The notes: generated by a model from the letters alone, not told the origin. A stretch of 10,773 bases of DNA from Crenarchaeota archaeon SCGC AAA471-B05 (GCA_000380705.1 AQYM01000008.1:1-10773), one strand, 5' to 3'; shown: positions 1 to 6,924, counted from the stretch's first letter. Translations and numbers: made by a program.

Positions 1-47
1 TCCTTTAATCCTTCTTGTATTCTCTTATCTAATAATTCAAATACCAT
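1..47 (-). CDS. Start of a leftward gene, cut by the window edge; possibly a helicase
   Basis: Only the first 15 codons are visible, beginning at an ATG at 47-45 and reading MVFELLDKRIQEGLK before the window ends. The start overlaps the last 11 bases of the phosphoribosyltransferase gene, so the two are probably cotranscribed and translationally coupled. The pattern 'F-x-L-L-D/H-x-R/K-I/V-x-E-x-L' resembles the beginning of archaeal Lhr- or DEAD-box-type helicases, just ahead of their Q-motif, but 15 residues are far too few to assign a function. It is listed because the overlapping ATG and the open frame to the edge support a real gene. Confidence 0.45.
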   Translation of the reverse strand, partial: MVFELLDKRIQEGLK

Positions 48-702
48 TTGTGATTTCTTTAATTATATCCTCATCGCTTAAATCGTACCAATATTCATAG
101 GCATCAGCTACAGCAAAGGGATAAAGATCACGAACATTTAAAACAAATATCTTATCACAATATTTTTCAAGAAGGATTAAAGAGCATCTTGAGGCTGTAG
201 GTGCAGCTATACTTATGTGTTTAGAGTATCTTTTAAGCATTTTTAACGCTACAAGCATCGTATAACCTGAAGCTATACCATCATCTACTATAATTACGTT
301 TTCATCCTTTTCTATAGAAGTTAAAGATTTGGGAAGCATCTCTAACCTTCTTTTTATTTTGTTTTTAGTCTCCTCTATTCCTTTGTTTATGGTTTCTTTA
401 TTTAAATTTAAAAATCTTAATAACTCTTCGTTTAGTTCAACGTCTCCTTCTATGCTAACAGCTCCGTATCCTAATTCAGTATTCCAAGGCAATACTATTT
501 TTGAAACCAAAGCTATTTTAAATTTCAGATTTAAAACTTTACATAAAGCTTTGGCTACAGGTATACCTCCTGCTGGAATGGCATAAACTATCTCATTTCC
601 TTTGATGTATTCCTTAATGAAATTGGCCAACCTTGTTCCAGCATCATGTCTATCTATAAATACGAAAAATTTGTTGAATAAATTATGATCAAATATTATC
701 AC
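37..702 (-). CDS. Predicted phosphoribosyltransferase (COG1926-like)
   Basis: This 221-residue cytosolic protein belongs to the type I phosphoribosyltransferase fold. The PRPP-binding loop is clear at residues 136-149 (VIIVDDGIASGYTM), with the two adjacent acidic residues D140-D141 that hold the ribose hydroxyls. The N-terminal part carries the DRxDAGxxLA signature (about residues 17-26) and an AIPAGGIPVA segment (41-50) that mark the uncharacterised 'predicted phosphoribosyltransferase' group, not a named purine or uracil enzyme. The acceptor base or other substrate is therefore not known. The ATG at 702 fits, since the DRxDAG motif normally lies close to the N-terminus. The stop overlaps the start of the next leftward gene. 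A TATA-like stretch lies about 26-37 bases ahead of the start. Length is normal and no defect is visible. Confidence 0.85.
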   Translation of the reverse strand: MIIFDHNLFNKFFVFIDRHDAGTRLANFIKEYIKGNEIVYAIPAGGIPVAKALCKVLNLKFKIALVSKIVLPWNTELGYGAVSIEGDVELNEELLRFLNLNKETINKGIEETKNKIKRRLEMLPKSLTSIEKDENVIIVDDGIASGYTMLVALKMLKRYSKHISIAAPTASRCSLILLEKYCDKIFVLNVRDLYPFAVADAYEYWYDLSDEDIIKEITNGI

Positions 703-727
703 AAAATATTATTCTTTTTTGAAAAAT

Positions 728-739
728 TAAAATTTAAAA
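728..739 (-). promoter_or_regulatory. Probable TATA box of the phosphoribosyltransferase gene
   Basis: On the minus strand this reads as a T-rich stretch around TTTTTAAATTTT, 26-37 bases before the ATG at 702. That is the spacing expected for a leaderless archaeal promoter. In such A+T-rich DNA the match is weak evidence by itself. Confidence 0.35.
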
Positions 740-865
740 ATCAAGATAATGAAGAAGAAAGCTTTTAGTTCATCAAGATTTTAACTAGTTAAAAACAAGA
801 AATAAGAATAAAAAATATAAATAAGTTTAAAAGAGAAAACTTTATTTTTTAAAATTATTCTAGCA

Positions 866-875
866 AAATATAAAT
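866..875 (+). promoter_or_regulatory. Probable TATA box of the small membrane protein gene
   Basis: AAATATAAAT lies 23-32 bases before the ATG at 898, the right distance for a leaderless transcript. The 195-base gap between the two divergent genes (703-897) shows nothing else beyond A/T-rich sequence. Confidence 0.35.
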
Positions 876-897
876 TCAAAAATAATAAAATATAATC

Positions 898-1311
898 ATG
901 GTAAGAGAAATTGTATACGCTCTAATTAATTCCATTTTATTTACTCTTTCCTTTTTACTAACTTTGTCCATACTTTCAAATAAGTTTATAAGCGAAATAA
1001 TAAATTCTACTATAAGCGAAATATCCATTCTTAATTTTACAGTAGCTCTTACATTAGGAATTTTTGTATCTTTAATTTTTTCCTACTTTATTGTTCCTAA
1101 GCTACAAGTTAAAGAATTAAACAAACTTATTGAAGTTATAGCAGAAGCAAATAAAAAACTTACAAACCAAATTATAGTACTCGAAGAAATAGACAGAAAT
1201 TTAGCTTCAAGAATTAAGATAAACGAAGAAAACAACAAAAGGTTGGAAGAAAGGATAATAGCCTTGGAGAAACTTGTATTAACCTTGATTGAAACTAAAA
1301 AGAAAAGTTAA
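898..1311 (+). CDS. Small membrane protein with a C-terminal coiled coil, unknown function
   Basis: I do not recognise this 137-residue protein. Two hydrophobic segments, about residues 5-27 and 43-66, should each cross the membrane, with a short polar link between them. From about residue 68 to 135 the chain is a long charged helix with leucines, isoleucines and valines in heptad-like spacing, so a coiled coil is likely. Both ends of the hairpin would then face the same side, with the helix probably in the cytoplasm and used for self-association or for holding a partner. There are no cysteines, no enzyme motif and no signal-peptide cleavage site. The gene stands alone between divergent and convergent neighbours; its stop lies four bases from the stop of the MoeA-like gene on the other strand. 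A chance open frame is unlikely given the clear two-part architecture. Confidence 0.7.
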   Translation: MVREIVYALINSILFTLSFLLTLSILSNKFISEIINSTISEISILNFTVALTLGIFVSLIFSYFIVPKLQVKELNKLIEVIAEANKKLTNQIIVLEEIDRNLASRIKINEENNKRLEERIIALEKLVLTLIETKKKS

Positions 1312-1315
1312 TATT

Positions 1316-2539
1316 TTAAATCAACGAAATAGTATCAACTTTTGGCAAAATATGCACTTTTATCTTTTCTCCTTTACTTATTTCTCCCTTATCATTTATT
1401 ACTAAACAGTTTGAATGGATATAAGGCATTAATAAAAAATTATGCTCTTTTTGAATTTCAACGTAATATTCATTACGATAGAAAAGTTTACCAAAGAAAA
1501 TATCAGTTACTCCATATTGTCCTTTCAAATTTTCAGTTAATTTTGCTTCAATTTCTTTTAAAAATATTTCTTTAATTCCGCTTGATTTTAATAATGCGGG
1601 TCTTATAAATTCATAATAACAAATCAAATCCGAAGCAGGTTTTCCAGTTAAAATAAAAACTGGTTTGTTTTCGTAAGTTCCAAAGTAAAGCGATTTTACA
1701 GATTTAACGTTTATTCCCCAAAATATTCTATTAATCCCCATATTTTCCAAAATATTTACCAGATAATCACTTTCTTCTAGAAACATTCCGCCAGATATTA
1801 TTATGAAGTCAGAATATTGAAGTGCTTCTTTGATTACTTTCATAAACTTTGTTATATTATTACCAGTTCTATGCCAATCAATGTTAATAAAACCATCCAT
1901 TCTTAAAGCAGAAAAAATTAAGTAAGAAATCGAGTCCCAAACTTTCCCTTCACTTAATTTTCTTCCAGGACTAACTATTTCATCTCCAGTAATAACAAGA
2001 TAAATTTTAGGTTTTCGGAAAACTTTTATTTTAGCATGGCCTGATTTGGCAATTAAGCCAATTAAAGAAGGAACTAAAATTTCTCCGGATTTTGCTATAA
2101 TCTGATTCTTCTTTATTTCATATCCTTTTTCTGCTATGTTTTCTCCAAATTTTACAGATTTATAAACTATTATTTTATTTCCCTTTTCTTTCACATATTC
2201 CTTTTCTACTATAGCGTTAACTCCTTGGGGGATGTAATATCCTCGATAAACTTTAATAGCCTCCCCTTCTTTAATTTTCAACTTGAAATAATCTTCAAAT
2301 TTTTCAACACTTATTAATTTTAATTCTTTCGGATTATCCTCATTACATTGAACCAGGTCTTCGCTTTTTACTGCATAACCATCTATCAATGAAATTTTAA
2401 ATGGAGGAATATCCTCCTTTGAATATACATTATAAGCTAAAGCGTATCCTAAGGAATTAAACAAACTTAAACTTTTAACACCTAATTGATTGGGTGTATT
2501 TTTCAAAATTAATTGTATAGCTTCTTCGTAGCTAACCAT
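1316..2539 (-). CDS. Divergent MoeA-like molybdopterin molybdenumtransferase paralogue
   Basis: MoeA proteins insert molybdate (or tungstate) into adenylylated molybdopterin. This 407-residue protein has the full MoeA length and order: an N-terminal PPFKxSLIDGYAV block (residues 45-57), the MoaB/MogA-like core with ITGDE (183-187) and SGGMFLEESD (249-258), and a C-terminal beta domain. D53, E187 and D258 match conserved acidic positions. Many other active-site positions are changed. The usual ITTGA is VYRGY near 97-101, GAD is GVN (106-108), GED is GEN (132-134), the DSN after TGDE is DSI (202-204), the G-rich loop GGVSxG is GGMFLE, the PGKP loop is missing near 278-283 (VKSVKS), and LPGNP is LTGKP (297-301). 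It may be a non-catalytic or altered-substrate paralogue; I infer this by eye against the family consensus. The gene is monocistronic or follows the GHKL gene after an 84-base gap. Confidence 0.8.
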   Translation of the reverse strand: MVSYEEAIQLILKNTPNQLGVKSLSLFNSLGYALAYNVYSKEDIPPFKISLIDGYAVKSEDLVQCNEDNPKELKLISVEKFEDYFKLKIKEGEAIKVYRGYYIPQGVNAIVEKEYVKEKGNKIIVYKSVKFGENIAEKGYEIKKNQIIAKSGEILVPSLIGLIAKSGHAKIKVFRKPKIYLVITGDEIVSPGRKLSEGKVWDSISYLIFSALRMDGFINIDWHRTGNNITKFMKVIKEALQYSDFIIISGGMFLEESDYLVNILENMGINRIFWGINVKSVKSLYFGTYENKPVFILTGKPASDLICYYEFIRPALLKSSGIKEIFLKEIEAKLTENLKGQYGVTDIFFGKLFYRNEYYVEIQKEHNFLLMPYIHSNCLVINDKGEISKGEKIKVHILPKVDTISLI

Positions 2540-2567
2540 AATTTTATTTTGGTTAAAAATCTAAAAT

Positions 2568-2576
2568 CTTTAAAAG
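2568..2576 (-). promoter_or_regulatory. Possible TATA box of the MoeA-like gene
   Basis: The minus strand reads CTTTTAAAG, 29-37 bases ahead of the ATG at 2539, slightly further than usual. Its presence between two same-strand genes would give the MoeA-like gene its own promoter. Confidence 0.25.
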
Positions 2577-2588
2577 ATAAATTTAAAC

Positions 2589-2607
2589 AAAAAGTTAACG
2601 TTTTAAC
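2589..2607 (-). terminator. Possible terminator after the GHKL ATPase gene
   Basis: On the minus strand, 17 bases past the GHKL stop codon, GTTAA-AACG-TTAAC can form a five-pair hairpin directly followed by five T. Archaeal termination depends mainly on T-runs, so the hairpin may be incidental. If it works, it separates the GHKL gene from the MoeA-like gene. Confidence 0.35.
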
Positions 2608-2623
2608 AATATTTTTCTTGAAT

Positions 2624-3799
2624 TTATTTCTCAACAAATTTAGGTATAATTCTAAATTCTTCCGATAGTTCTTCAGAAACAAGGAAAGGTATAAAACCTT
2701 TTTCAAGAGCTTTCTTCTCTTCTTCTTCGTTTCCAATCCGAACTATGAGATCCTTTTTATTTTCGATGTTTAAATACTTAAGTATGCTATTTAACAACCC
2801 CTTTGGAAAATGATAAACGAAAAGATGACCTTCGAAAATTGCAAAGATTGGATTAAAATGTATTGAAATTTTATCGTTTATCTTTTTTACCTTCAACATT
2901 CCACTTTCTATTAACTTTTCAACCAGCTTATCCCTAGCTTTTTCTGATAATTCAAATATTTTGGATATTTCCTTAAATAGATCGGGCATAGAATAGCTCA
3001 TAAATTCTCTCGAAACATCAAGCCTGAACCACCAAACATCATAGCTAAATAACGATCTTCTCCTAGCAACTTTGCTTGTTTCGCCAACTAATATATTCCT
3101 GACATAAAACAAATTGGGATAATCATAAATAGTGTAAGGCTTGGGAACTTTACATTCCTCTGATTCAATATAAACTTCATCTATTTTTCTTTCATAAACT
3201 TCTTTATTATTAAAAATTACTATTTTATTTAAAATTTCATCGGAAGGATAATAATCCTTTATTAATATATTTGTACCTTCAAATTTTTTGTTCGATTTAC
3301 CTAAGATTACATAAAGCTTAGGATTTTCTTCATTATAGTAAATAAACCTAAAAACATTATCATGGGTAAATATGTATACGGGTTTGTTTAATGAAAGAAA
3401 GTAGCCTGCTGCTATTTTTAATCCCTCCCCATAGTAACCCCTCATCCAACATTCTTTATTGCTAATGCCTATTAAAAGATCCTGTATTTTAATTCCTCTC
3501 CCTTTATCTATTATCCATATACCATAAAGATCCTTTTTTATTTCTACAAACGGTCTTCCGTATAATAGCTCATTTTCATCTAAGGCATTTTGAATAAATT
3601 CTCTTAAAGCCTTTAATTCATCAAAGTTTCTTTTTAAGACATAATCCTTTGTTATTCCAATTATAAATAAAGAATCATAATTTATTGTAATGTCTCCAAT
3701 TTTTTCATTAAAGATTTTAAAATCTTTAGGTAAAGGTAAAGTGAAATGATTTAGGTTTTCTGGTATATCATATTTACTTACTGTTATATTTTTATCCAT
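2624..3799 (-). CDS. GHKL-family ATPase of unknown function
   Basis: This 391-residue protein carries the Bergerat ATP-binding fold shared by gyrase B, Hsp90, histidine kinases and MutL. The N-box is at residues 66-74 (REFIQNALD, with E67 as likely general base and N71 holding magnesium), the G1 box at 98-103 (DKGRGI, D98 contacting adenine), the G2 box at 121-128 (GYYGEGLK), and a G3-like EGTNILI at 174-180. The presence of E67 suggests ATP hydrolysis, not phosphotransfer. There is no phospho-acceptor histidine domain, no transducer domain that I can place with confidence, and no membrane segment. The C-terminal 200 residues are charged, rich in K and E, and not recognised. Such stand-alone GHKL proteins occur in archaea without a settled role; a link to DNA handling or chaperoning is only a guess. 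The ATG at 3799 is supported by an A/T-rich box 15-28 bases upstream. Confidence 0.8.
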   Translation of the reverse strand: MDKNITVSKYDIPENLNHFTLPLPKDFKIFNEKIGDITINYDSLFIIGITKDYVLKRNFDELKALREFIQNALDENELLYGRPFVEIKKDLYGIWIIDKGRGIKIQDLLIGISNKECWMRGYYGEGLKIAAGYFLSLNKPVYIFTHDNVFRFIYYNEENPKLYVILGKSNKKFEGTNILIKDYYPSDEILNKIVIFNNKEVYERKIDEVYIESEECKVPKPYTIYDYPNLFYVRNILVGETSKVARRRSLFSYDVWWFRLDVSREFMSYSMPDLFKEISKIFELSEKARDKLVEKLIESGMLKVKKINDKISIHFNPIFAIFEGHLFVYHFPKGLLNSILKYLNIENKKDLIVRIGNEEEEKKALEKGFIPFLVSEELSEEFRIIPKFVEK

Positions 3800-3813
3800 A
3801 ATTATAAATATTG

Positions 3814-3827
3814 TTAAAAAATAAAAA
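3814..3827 (-). promoter_or_regulatory. Possible TATA box of the GHKL ATPase gene
   Basis: The minus strand reads TTTTTATTTTTTAA, 15-28 bases before the ATG at 3799. The 5' half is at the correct distance for a leaderless start. Confidence 0.3.
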
Positions 3828-4079
3828 CTTAATACTATGGCATGATTATGAGATTATATTTTTAAATATATAACAACAAAATATTTAGATGATAATGGGA
3901 GAAAAGTAGATAGAAAATTAGCTTCATTATTAAAGACCATGAAATTAAGAAAAGAATTAGAAAGTAGCTGAAGAATGTCAAGGAAAACGAATATAAAATT
4001 TTTAAGATTCATGTTATCGCTGATTTTCGTTTCTTGGATTATAAAATTATTAAACAGAAAAGTTTGTGGAAAAAATATT

Positions 4080-4140
4080 AAGTGAAAGAGATTTTTATCA
4101 GAGTGATAATAATCTTACTTATTCTCGCTATTTTTCACTT
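4080..4140. repeat. Nested inverted repeats in the intergenic region
   Basis: AAGTGAAA at 4080-4087 is matched by its exact inverse TTTCACTT at 4133-4140. Inside the loop lies a second perfect hairpin, TTATCA-GAG-TGATAA at 4095-4109. It could be a small structured RNA, a remnant of a mobile element end or a chance product of A/T-rich DNA. No target-site duplication is visible at its borders. Confidence 0.3.
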
Positions 4141-4284
4141 TCTATAAGATTCATCAGGAATGGGAGGAATAAAAATAATAAATATTAATTTATAGTTTTA
4201 ATGATAAAGTGGAAATATTTATGATTATTTAATTTGCTTAAAATGTTTTATATCGATAATAATTATTTAAATAAAAGAAAATTA

Positions 4285-4293
4285 AGTTTAAAG
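4285..4293 (+). promoter_or_regulatory. Probable TATA box of the M19 dipeptidase gene
   Basis: AGTTTAAAG lies 24-32 bases before the ATG at 4317, fitting a leaderless start. The survival of a well-placed promoter supports 4317 as the true original start. Confidence 0.4.
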
Positions 4294-4316
4294 CATTATA
4301 ATCTTACTATTCTATT

Positions 4317-5360
4317 ATGAAAATTGTAGATCTTCATGAGGATGTAGCGTATGCGATAAAAACAGGAGGTTATCATCCACAAGTTATAAAAAACTAATCG
4401 TTAATTTTGATGAAGATGTTAAAGGAAGACATGGCGATATTCCCAAGTATATTAAAGGAAAAATTAAACTTATATTTGGAGCAATATTTCCAGCTACAAA
4501 CACTTTTAGTGAAATAGAATTAAAAAGACTTAAGGGGCTTTACGGTGATTGGAAAGAAATAATGATACCTCAAATAAGTTATTTTGAAGAAATTTTGGAC
4601 CAAATATTAATTTATAGATATCTTATAAGGAGCTACAAAGATAAACTCATGCTTATTGTTAAACATAAAGATATTGAAATCCTTGATAATAGCGATAAAA
4701 TAGGATTTTTAATCAGTCTAGAAGGTCTTGATGCTTTAAATAAACCTGAAGAAATTGAAATTTTATATCTTTTAGGAATAAGAAGTGTTACGTTAACTTG
4801 GAATTACGATAATAAATTCGCTTCATGTTGCACTTCTAAGAAAGATTACGGTTTAACCAGGGCAGGTGAAGATTTAATCGAGATGAGCAACGAATTAGGC
4901 GTAATAATAGATGTATCTCATGCAAGCAAGAATTCAGCTTTAGAAACATGCAATATTTCTAAACTCCCCGTAATAGCCAGCCATTCAAATTATTATAAAA
5001 TAAAGAAACATAATAGAAATTTTGATGATGAAGTTTTGGAGGCGATTAGAAAAACAGGAGGAGTAATAGGATTTACTTTTATAACATCAACAATAGGAGA
5101 AAAAGCTGATATAAATCAAATTTCTAAACATATTATTTCTGTATGGGAAAATTTTGGCTCAGATATTTTAGCTTTGGGTACGGATTTCTTTGGAATAAAA
5201 AAATACACCTGAACATCTTGAAGATGCTTCTAAAATCCCTATTTTAATTGAAAAGCTCAAAGATAAGGGTATGAGTGAAAATGATATTGAAAAGTTATGT
5301 TGGAAAAATGCTTATAGAATAATATTACAACATGAAATAAAATGGAAAGATAGTATTTAA
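4317..5360 (+). pseudogene. M19 (renal/membrane dipeptidase-like) peptidase gene interrupted by two frameshifts
   Basis: The family hydrolyses dipeptides with a two-zinc centre in a TIM barrel. The gene reads in three pieces: 4317-4397 (26 codons, MKIVDLHEDV... to a TAA), an open frame entered near 4394 and running to a TGA at 5210-5212, and a tail from about 5205 to a TAA at 5358-5360. Joined, they give about 347 residues, normal for the family. The metal-ligand motifs all survive: HxD in DLHED (piece 1), E in SLEG near 4725, H in DVSHAS near 4920, H in ASHSN near 4983, and D in LGTDFFG near 5180. Both breaks fall in A-runs, A6 at 4388-4393 (one base short) and A7 at 5197-5203 (one base long). 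The ATG at 4562 cannot be the true start, because it would drop the first zinc ligands and coding sequence continues upstream. A recent pseudogene, homopolymer sequencing errors, or recoding are all possible. Confidence 0.75.
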
Positions 5361-5387
5361 AGAAGATTTTTAGATAAATTAACTATA

Positions 5388-5402
5388 TTTTTATATTAAA
5401 AA
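5388..5402 (+). promoter_or_regulatory. Probable TATA box of hpaE
   Basis: TTTTTATATTAAAAA lies 19-33 bases before the ATG at 5421 and is the best TATA-like match in the short gap after the dipeptidase gene. Its core TTTTATATTA (5389-5398) recurs at 5409-5418, just before the start codon, exactly 20 bases later. Confidence 0.5.
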
Positions 5403-5420
5403 GCATACTTTTATATTAGA

Positions 5421-6890
5421 ATGGAATATAATTTAAAGCATTTTATTAACGGAGAATTCGTTGAATCCTTCGATAATAAAAGATTTGAATTCTTAAATCC
5501 TTCAAATAATGAAACAATAGGAACAATTCCAGTAGGATGTAAAGAAGATGTGGATTTTGCTGTAAGATCTGCAAAGAAAGCTTTTCAAATATGGAGTAAT
5601 ATCCCTGCTTCAAAAAGATCTGATATATTGCATGAAGTAGCAAGATTAATAAGAAAAAATAGGGAAGAACTGGCTAGATTGGAAACTTTAAATACAGGAA
5701 TACCTATTACCCAAACAAGAGCACAAATAGACAGAGCTGCAGAAAATTTTGATTTTTTTGCTGATATGATAACAAAGTTAAGTGATGAGGTGTATGTTGA
5801 TGATGTGAATAATTTTGTAAATTATGTAATAAGAACACCAATCGGAGTTGCAGGATTGATAACTCCTTGGAATACTCCTTTGATGTTAGAAACATGGAAA
5901 ATTGCTCCTTGTTTAGCAGCCGGAGATACATGTGTACTAAAACCAGCTGAATGGACACCATTAAGTGCAAATAGACTTGCAGAAATAATATCTGATGCAG
6001 GTGTTCCTCCAGGAGTATTTAACATTGTACATGGAATAGGAGAAATCAGCGGTGCAGCTCTAGTTGCTCATCCTGAAGTTAGATTAATCTCCTTTACAGG
6101 TGAAACAACCACTGGAATGGAAATAATGAGGAACGGAGCTTCATCACTTAAAAGATTTTCTATGGAATTGGGAGGAAAAAATCCAGCTATTATTTTTTCC
6201 GATGCAGATCTAGAAAGAGCTTTGGATGCTGTTATATTTATGGCTTATTCTTTAAACGGTGAAAGATGTACTTCAAATTCAAGAGTTTTAATAGAAGCTT
6301 CGATTTACGAAAAATTCTTAGAAATGCTTTATGAAAGGGTTAAAAAAATTAGAGTTGGTGATCCATTCGATGAAAAAACTGAACTGGGTCCTCTGGTAAG
6401 ACCTGAACATTGGAAAAGAGTAAAAGATTATATCGATATAGGAATAAGGGAAGGTGCAAAACTAATTTACGGTGGAGATAGGCCAAGCGGTTTTGATAAA
6501 GGAAACTATCTAATGCCAACTTTATTTGCAAATGGTGAAAGAAATATGAGAATATTTAAAGAGGAAATATTTGGACCTGTTCTATTAGCTGTTAAATTTA
6601 AGGATGAAGAAGAAGCTATCTCTTTGGCAAACGATGTAATATATGGTCTTACAGCATATATATGGACAAAGGATATACAAAAAGCAAATAGAGTAGCCAA
6701 AAGAATTGAAGCAGGAATGGTTTGGATAAATTCCCATAACGTAAGAGATTTAAGAACTCCCTTTGGAGGAGCTAAGTATAGCGGTATAGGTAGAGAAGGA
6801 GGAAAGTATAGCTTTGATTTCTACATGGAAATTAAAACAATCCAAGTAGCATTGGGTACTCATAAAATTCCAACTTTCGGTAAAAGCTAA
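5421..6890 (+). CDS. hpaE: 5-carboxymethyl-2-hydroxymuconate semialdehyde dehydrogenase
   Basis: This 489-residue cytosolic aldehyde dehydrogenase would oxidise the ring-cleavage product of homoprotocatechuate, with NAD(P)+, to 5-carboxymethyl-2-hydroxymuconate. The full family fold is present: TPWN (148-151), the cofactor lysine in VLKPAE (K174), the nucleotide-binding FTGETTTG (225-232), the general base in MELGGK (E249) and the nucleophile in NGERCTS (C283). What points to HpaE within this large family is the C-terminal block, with INSHNVRDLRTPFGG and SGIGREGG and the ending in GTHKIPTFG, together with NGERCT and the GxPIxQT segment near 93-98. The neighbouring hpaB and hpaD genes agree. 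It has its own promoter and is separated from hpaB by 56 bases, filled by a T-rich and TATA-like tract. A general aldehyde dehydrogenase is the only real alternative. Confidence 0.87.
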   Translation: MEYNLKHFINGEFVESFDNKRFEFLNPSNNETIGTIPVGCKEDVDFAVRSAKKAFQIWSNIPASKRSDILHEVARLIRKNREELARLETLNTGIPITQTRAQIDRAAENFDFFADMITKLSDEVYVDDVNNFVNYVIRTPIGVAGLITPWNTPLMLETWKIAPCLAAGDTCVLKPAEWTPLSANRLAEIISDAGVPPGVFNIVHGIGEISGAALVAHPEVRLISFTGETTTGMEIMRNGASSLKRFSMELGGKNPAIIFSDADLERALDAVIFMAYSLNGERCTSNSRVLIEASIYEKFLEMLYERVKKIRVGDPFDEKTELGPLVRPEHWKRVKDYIDIGIREGAKLIYGGDRPSGFDKGNYLMPTLFANGERNMRIFKEEIFGPVLLAVKFKDEEEAISLANDVIYGLTAYIWTKDIQKANRVAKRIEAGMVWINSHNVRDLRTPFGGAKYSGIGREGGKYSFDFYMEIKTIQVALGTHKIPTFGKS

Positions 6891-6924
6891 TTTTTATTTT
6901 TATATATATATATTTTTATAAAAA
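6891..6924 (+). promoter_or_regulatory. T-rich end of hpaE and TATA box of the hpaBD unit
   Basis: Directly after the hpaE stop come T5-A-T4 and a six-unit TA repeat, then the 12-base palindrome TTTTTATAAAAA at 6913-6924, which sits 23-34 bases before the hpaB ATG at 6947. The T-runs can act as an archaeal terminator for hpaE, and the palindrome is in the right place to bind TBP for hpaB. Confidence 0.45.

Larger units (their letters stand above)
3800..4316. other. Intergenic region without an intact gene; possible decayed reading frame
   Basis: No open frame with a credible start exceeds about 40 codons here. Two adjoining fragments look protein-like. One in frame with 3888 reads DDNGRKVDRKLASLLKTMK and ends at a TGA (3969-3971); it has no start codon. 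A second, in another frame, runs from 3968 to a TAA at 4079-4081 and contains KIFKIHVIADFRFLDYKII. Joined by one frameshift they would give a charged stretch of roughly 75 residues, so a dead gene is possible, but I recognise no family. A short ATG frame at 3976 (MSRKTNIKFLRF...) reads the same bases in a third frame and is probably chance. The rest is A/T-rich, with promoter-like sequence for the dipeptidase gene at its right end. Confidence 0.3.

Noticed and set aside
2509..2736. 75-codon leftward frame overlapping the MoeA-like start and GHKL end
   Set aside because: It reads the GHKL C-terminus and the intergenic DNA in another frame, is very rich in K, L and F, and shows no protein-like pattern.
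3886..3971. Box C/D guide RNA suggested by ATGATAA and CTGA
   Set aside because: The C-box match is imperfect, the boxes are about 75 bases apart, and no D'/C' pair with proper spacing is visible.
4562..5212. Open frame taken as a complete 216-residue protein starting at ATG 4562
   Set aside because: The same frame codes upstream to about 4394, and the family's HxD zinc ligands lie at 4317 onwards in another frame. The ATG is an internal methionine of a frame-broken M19 gene.
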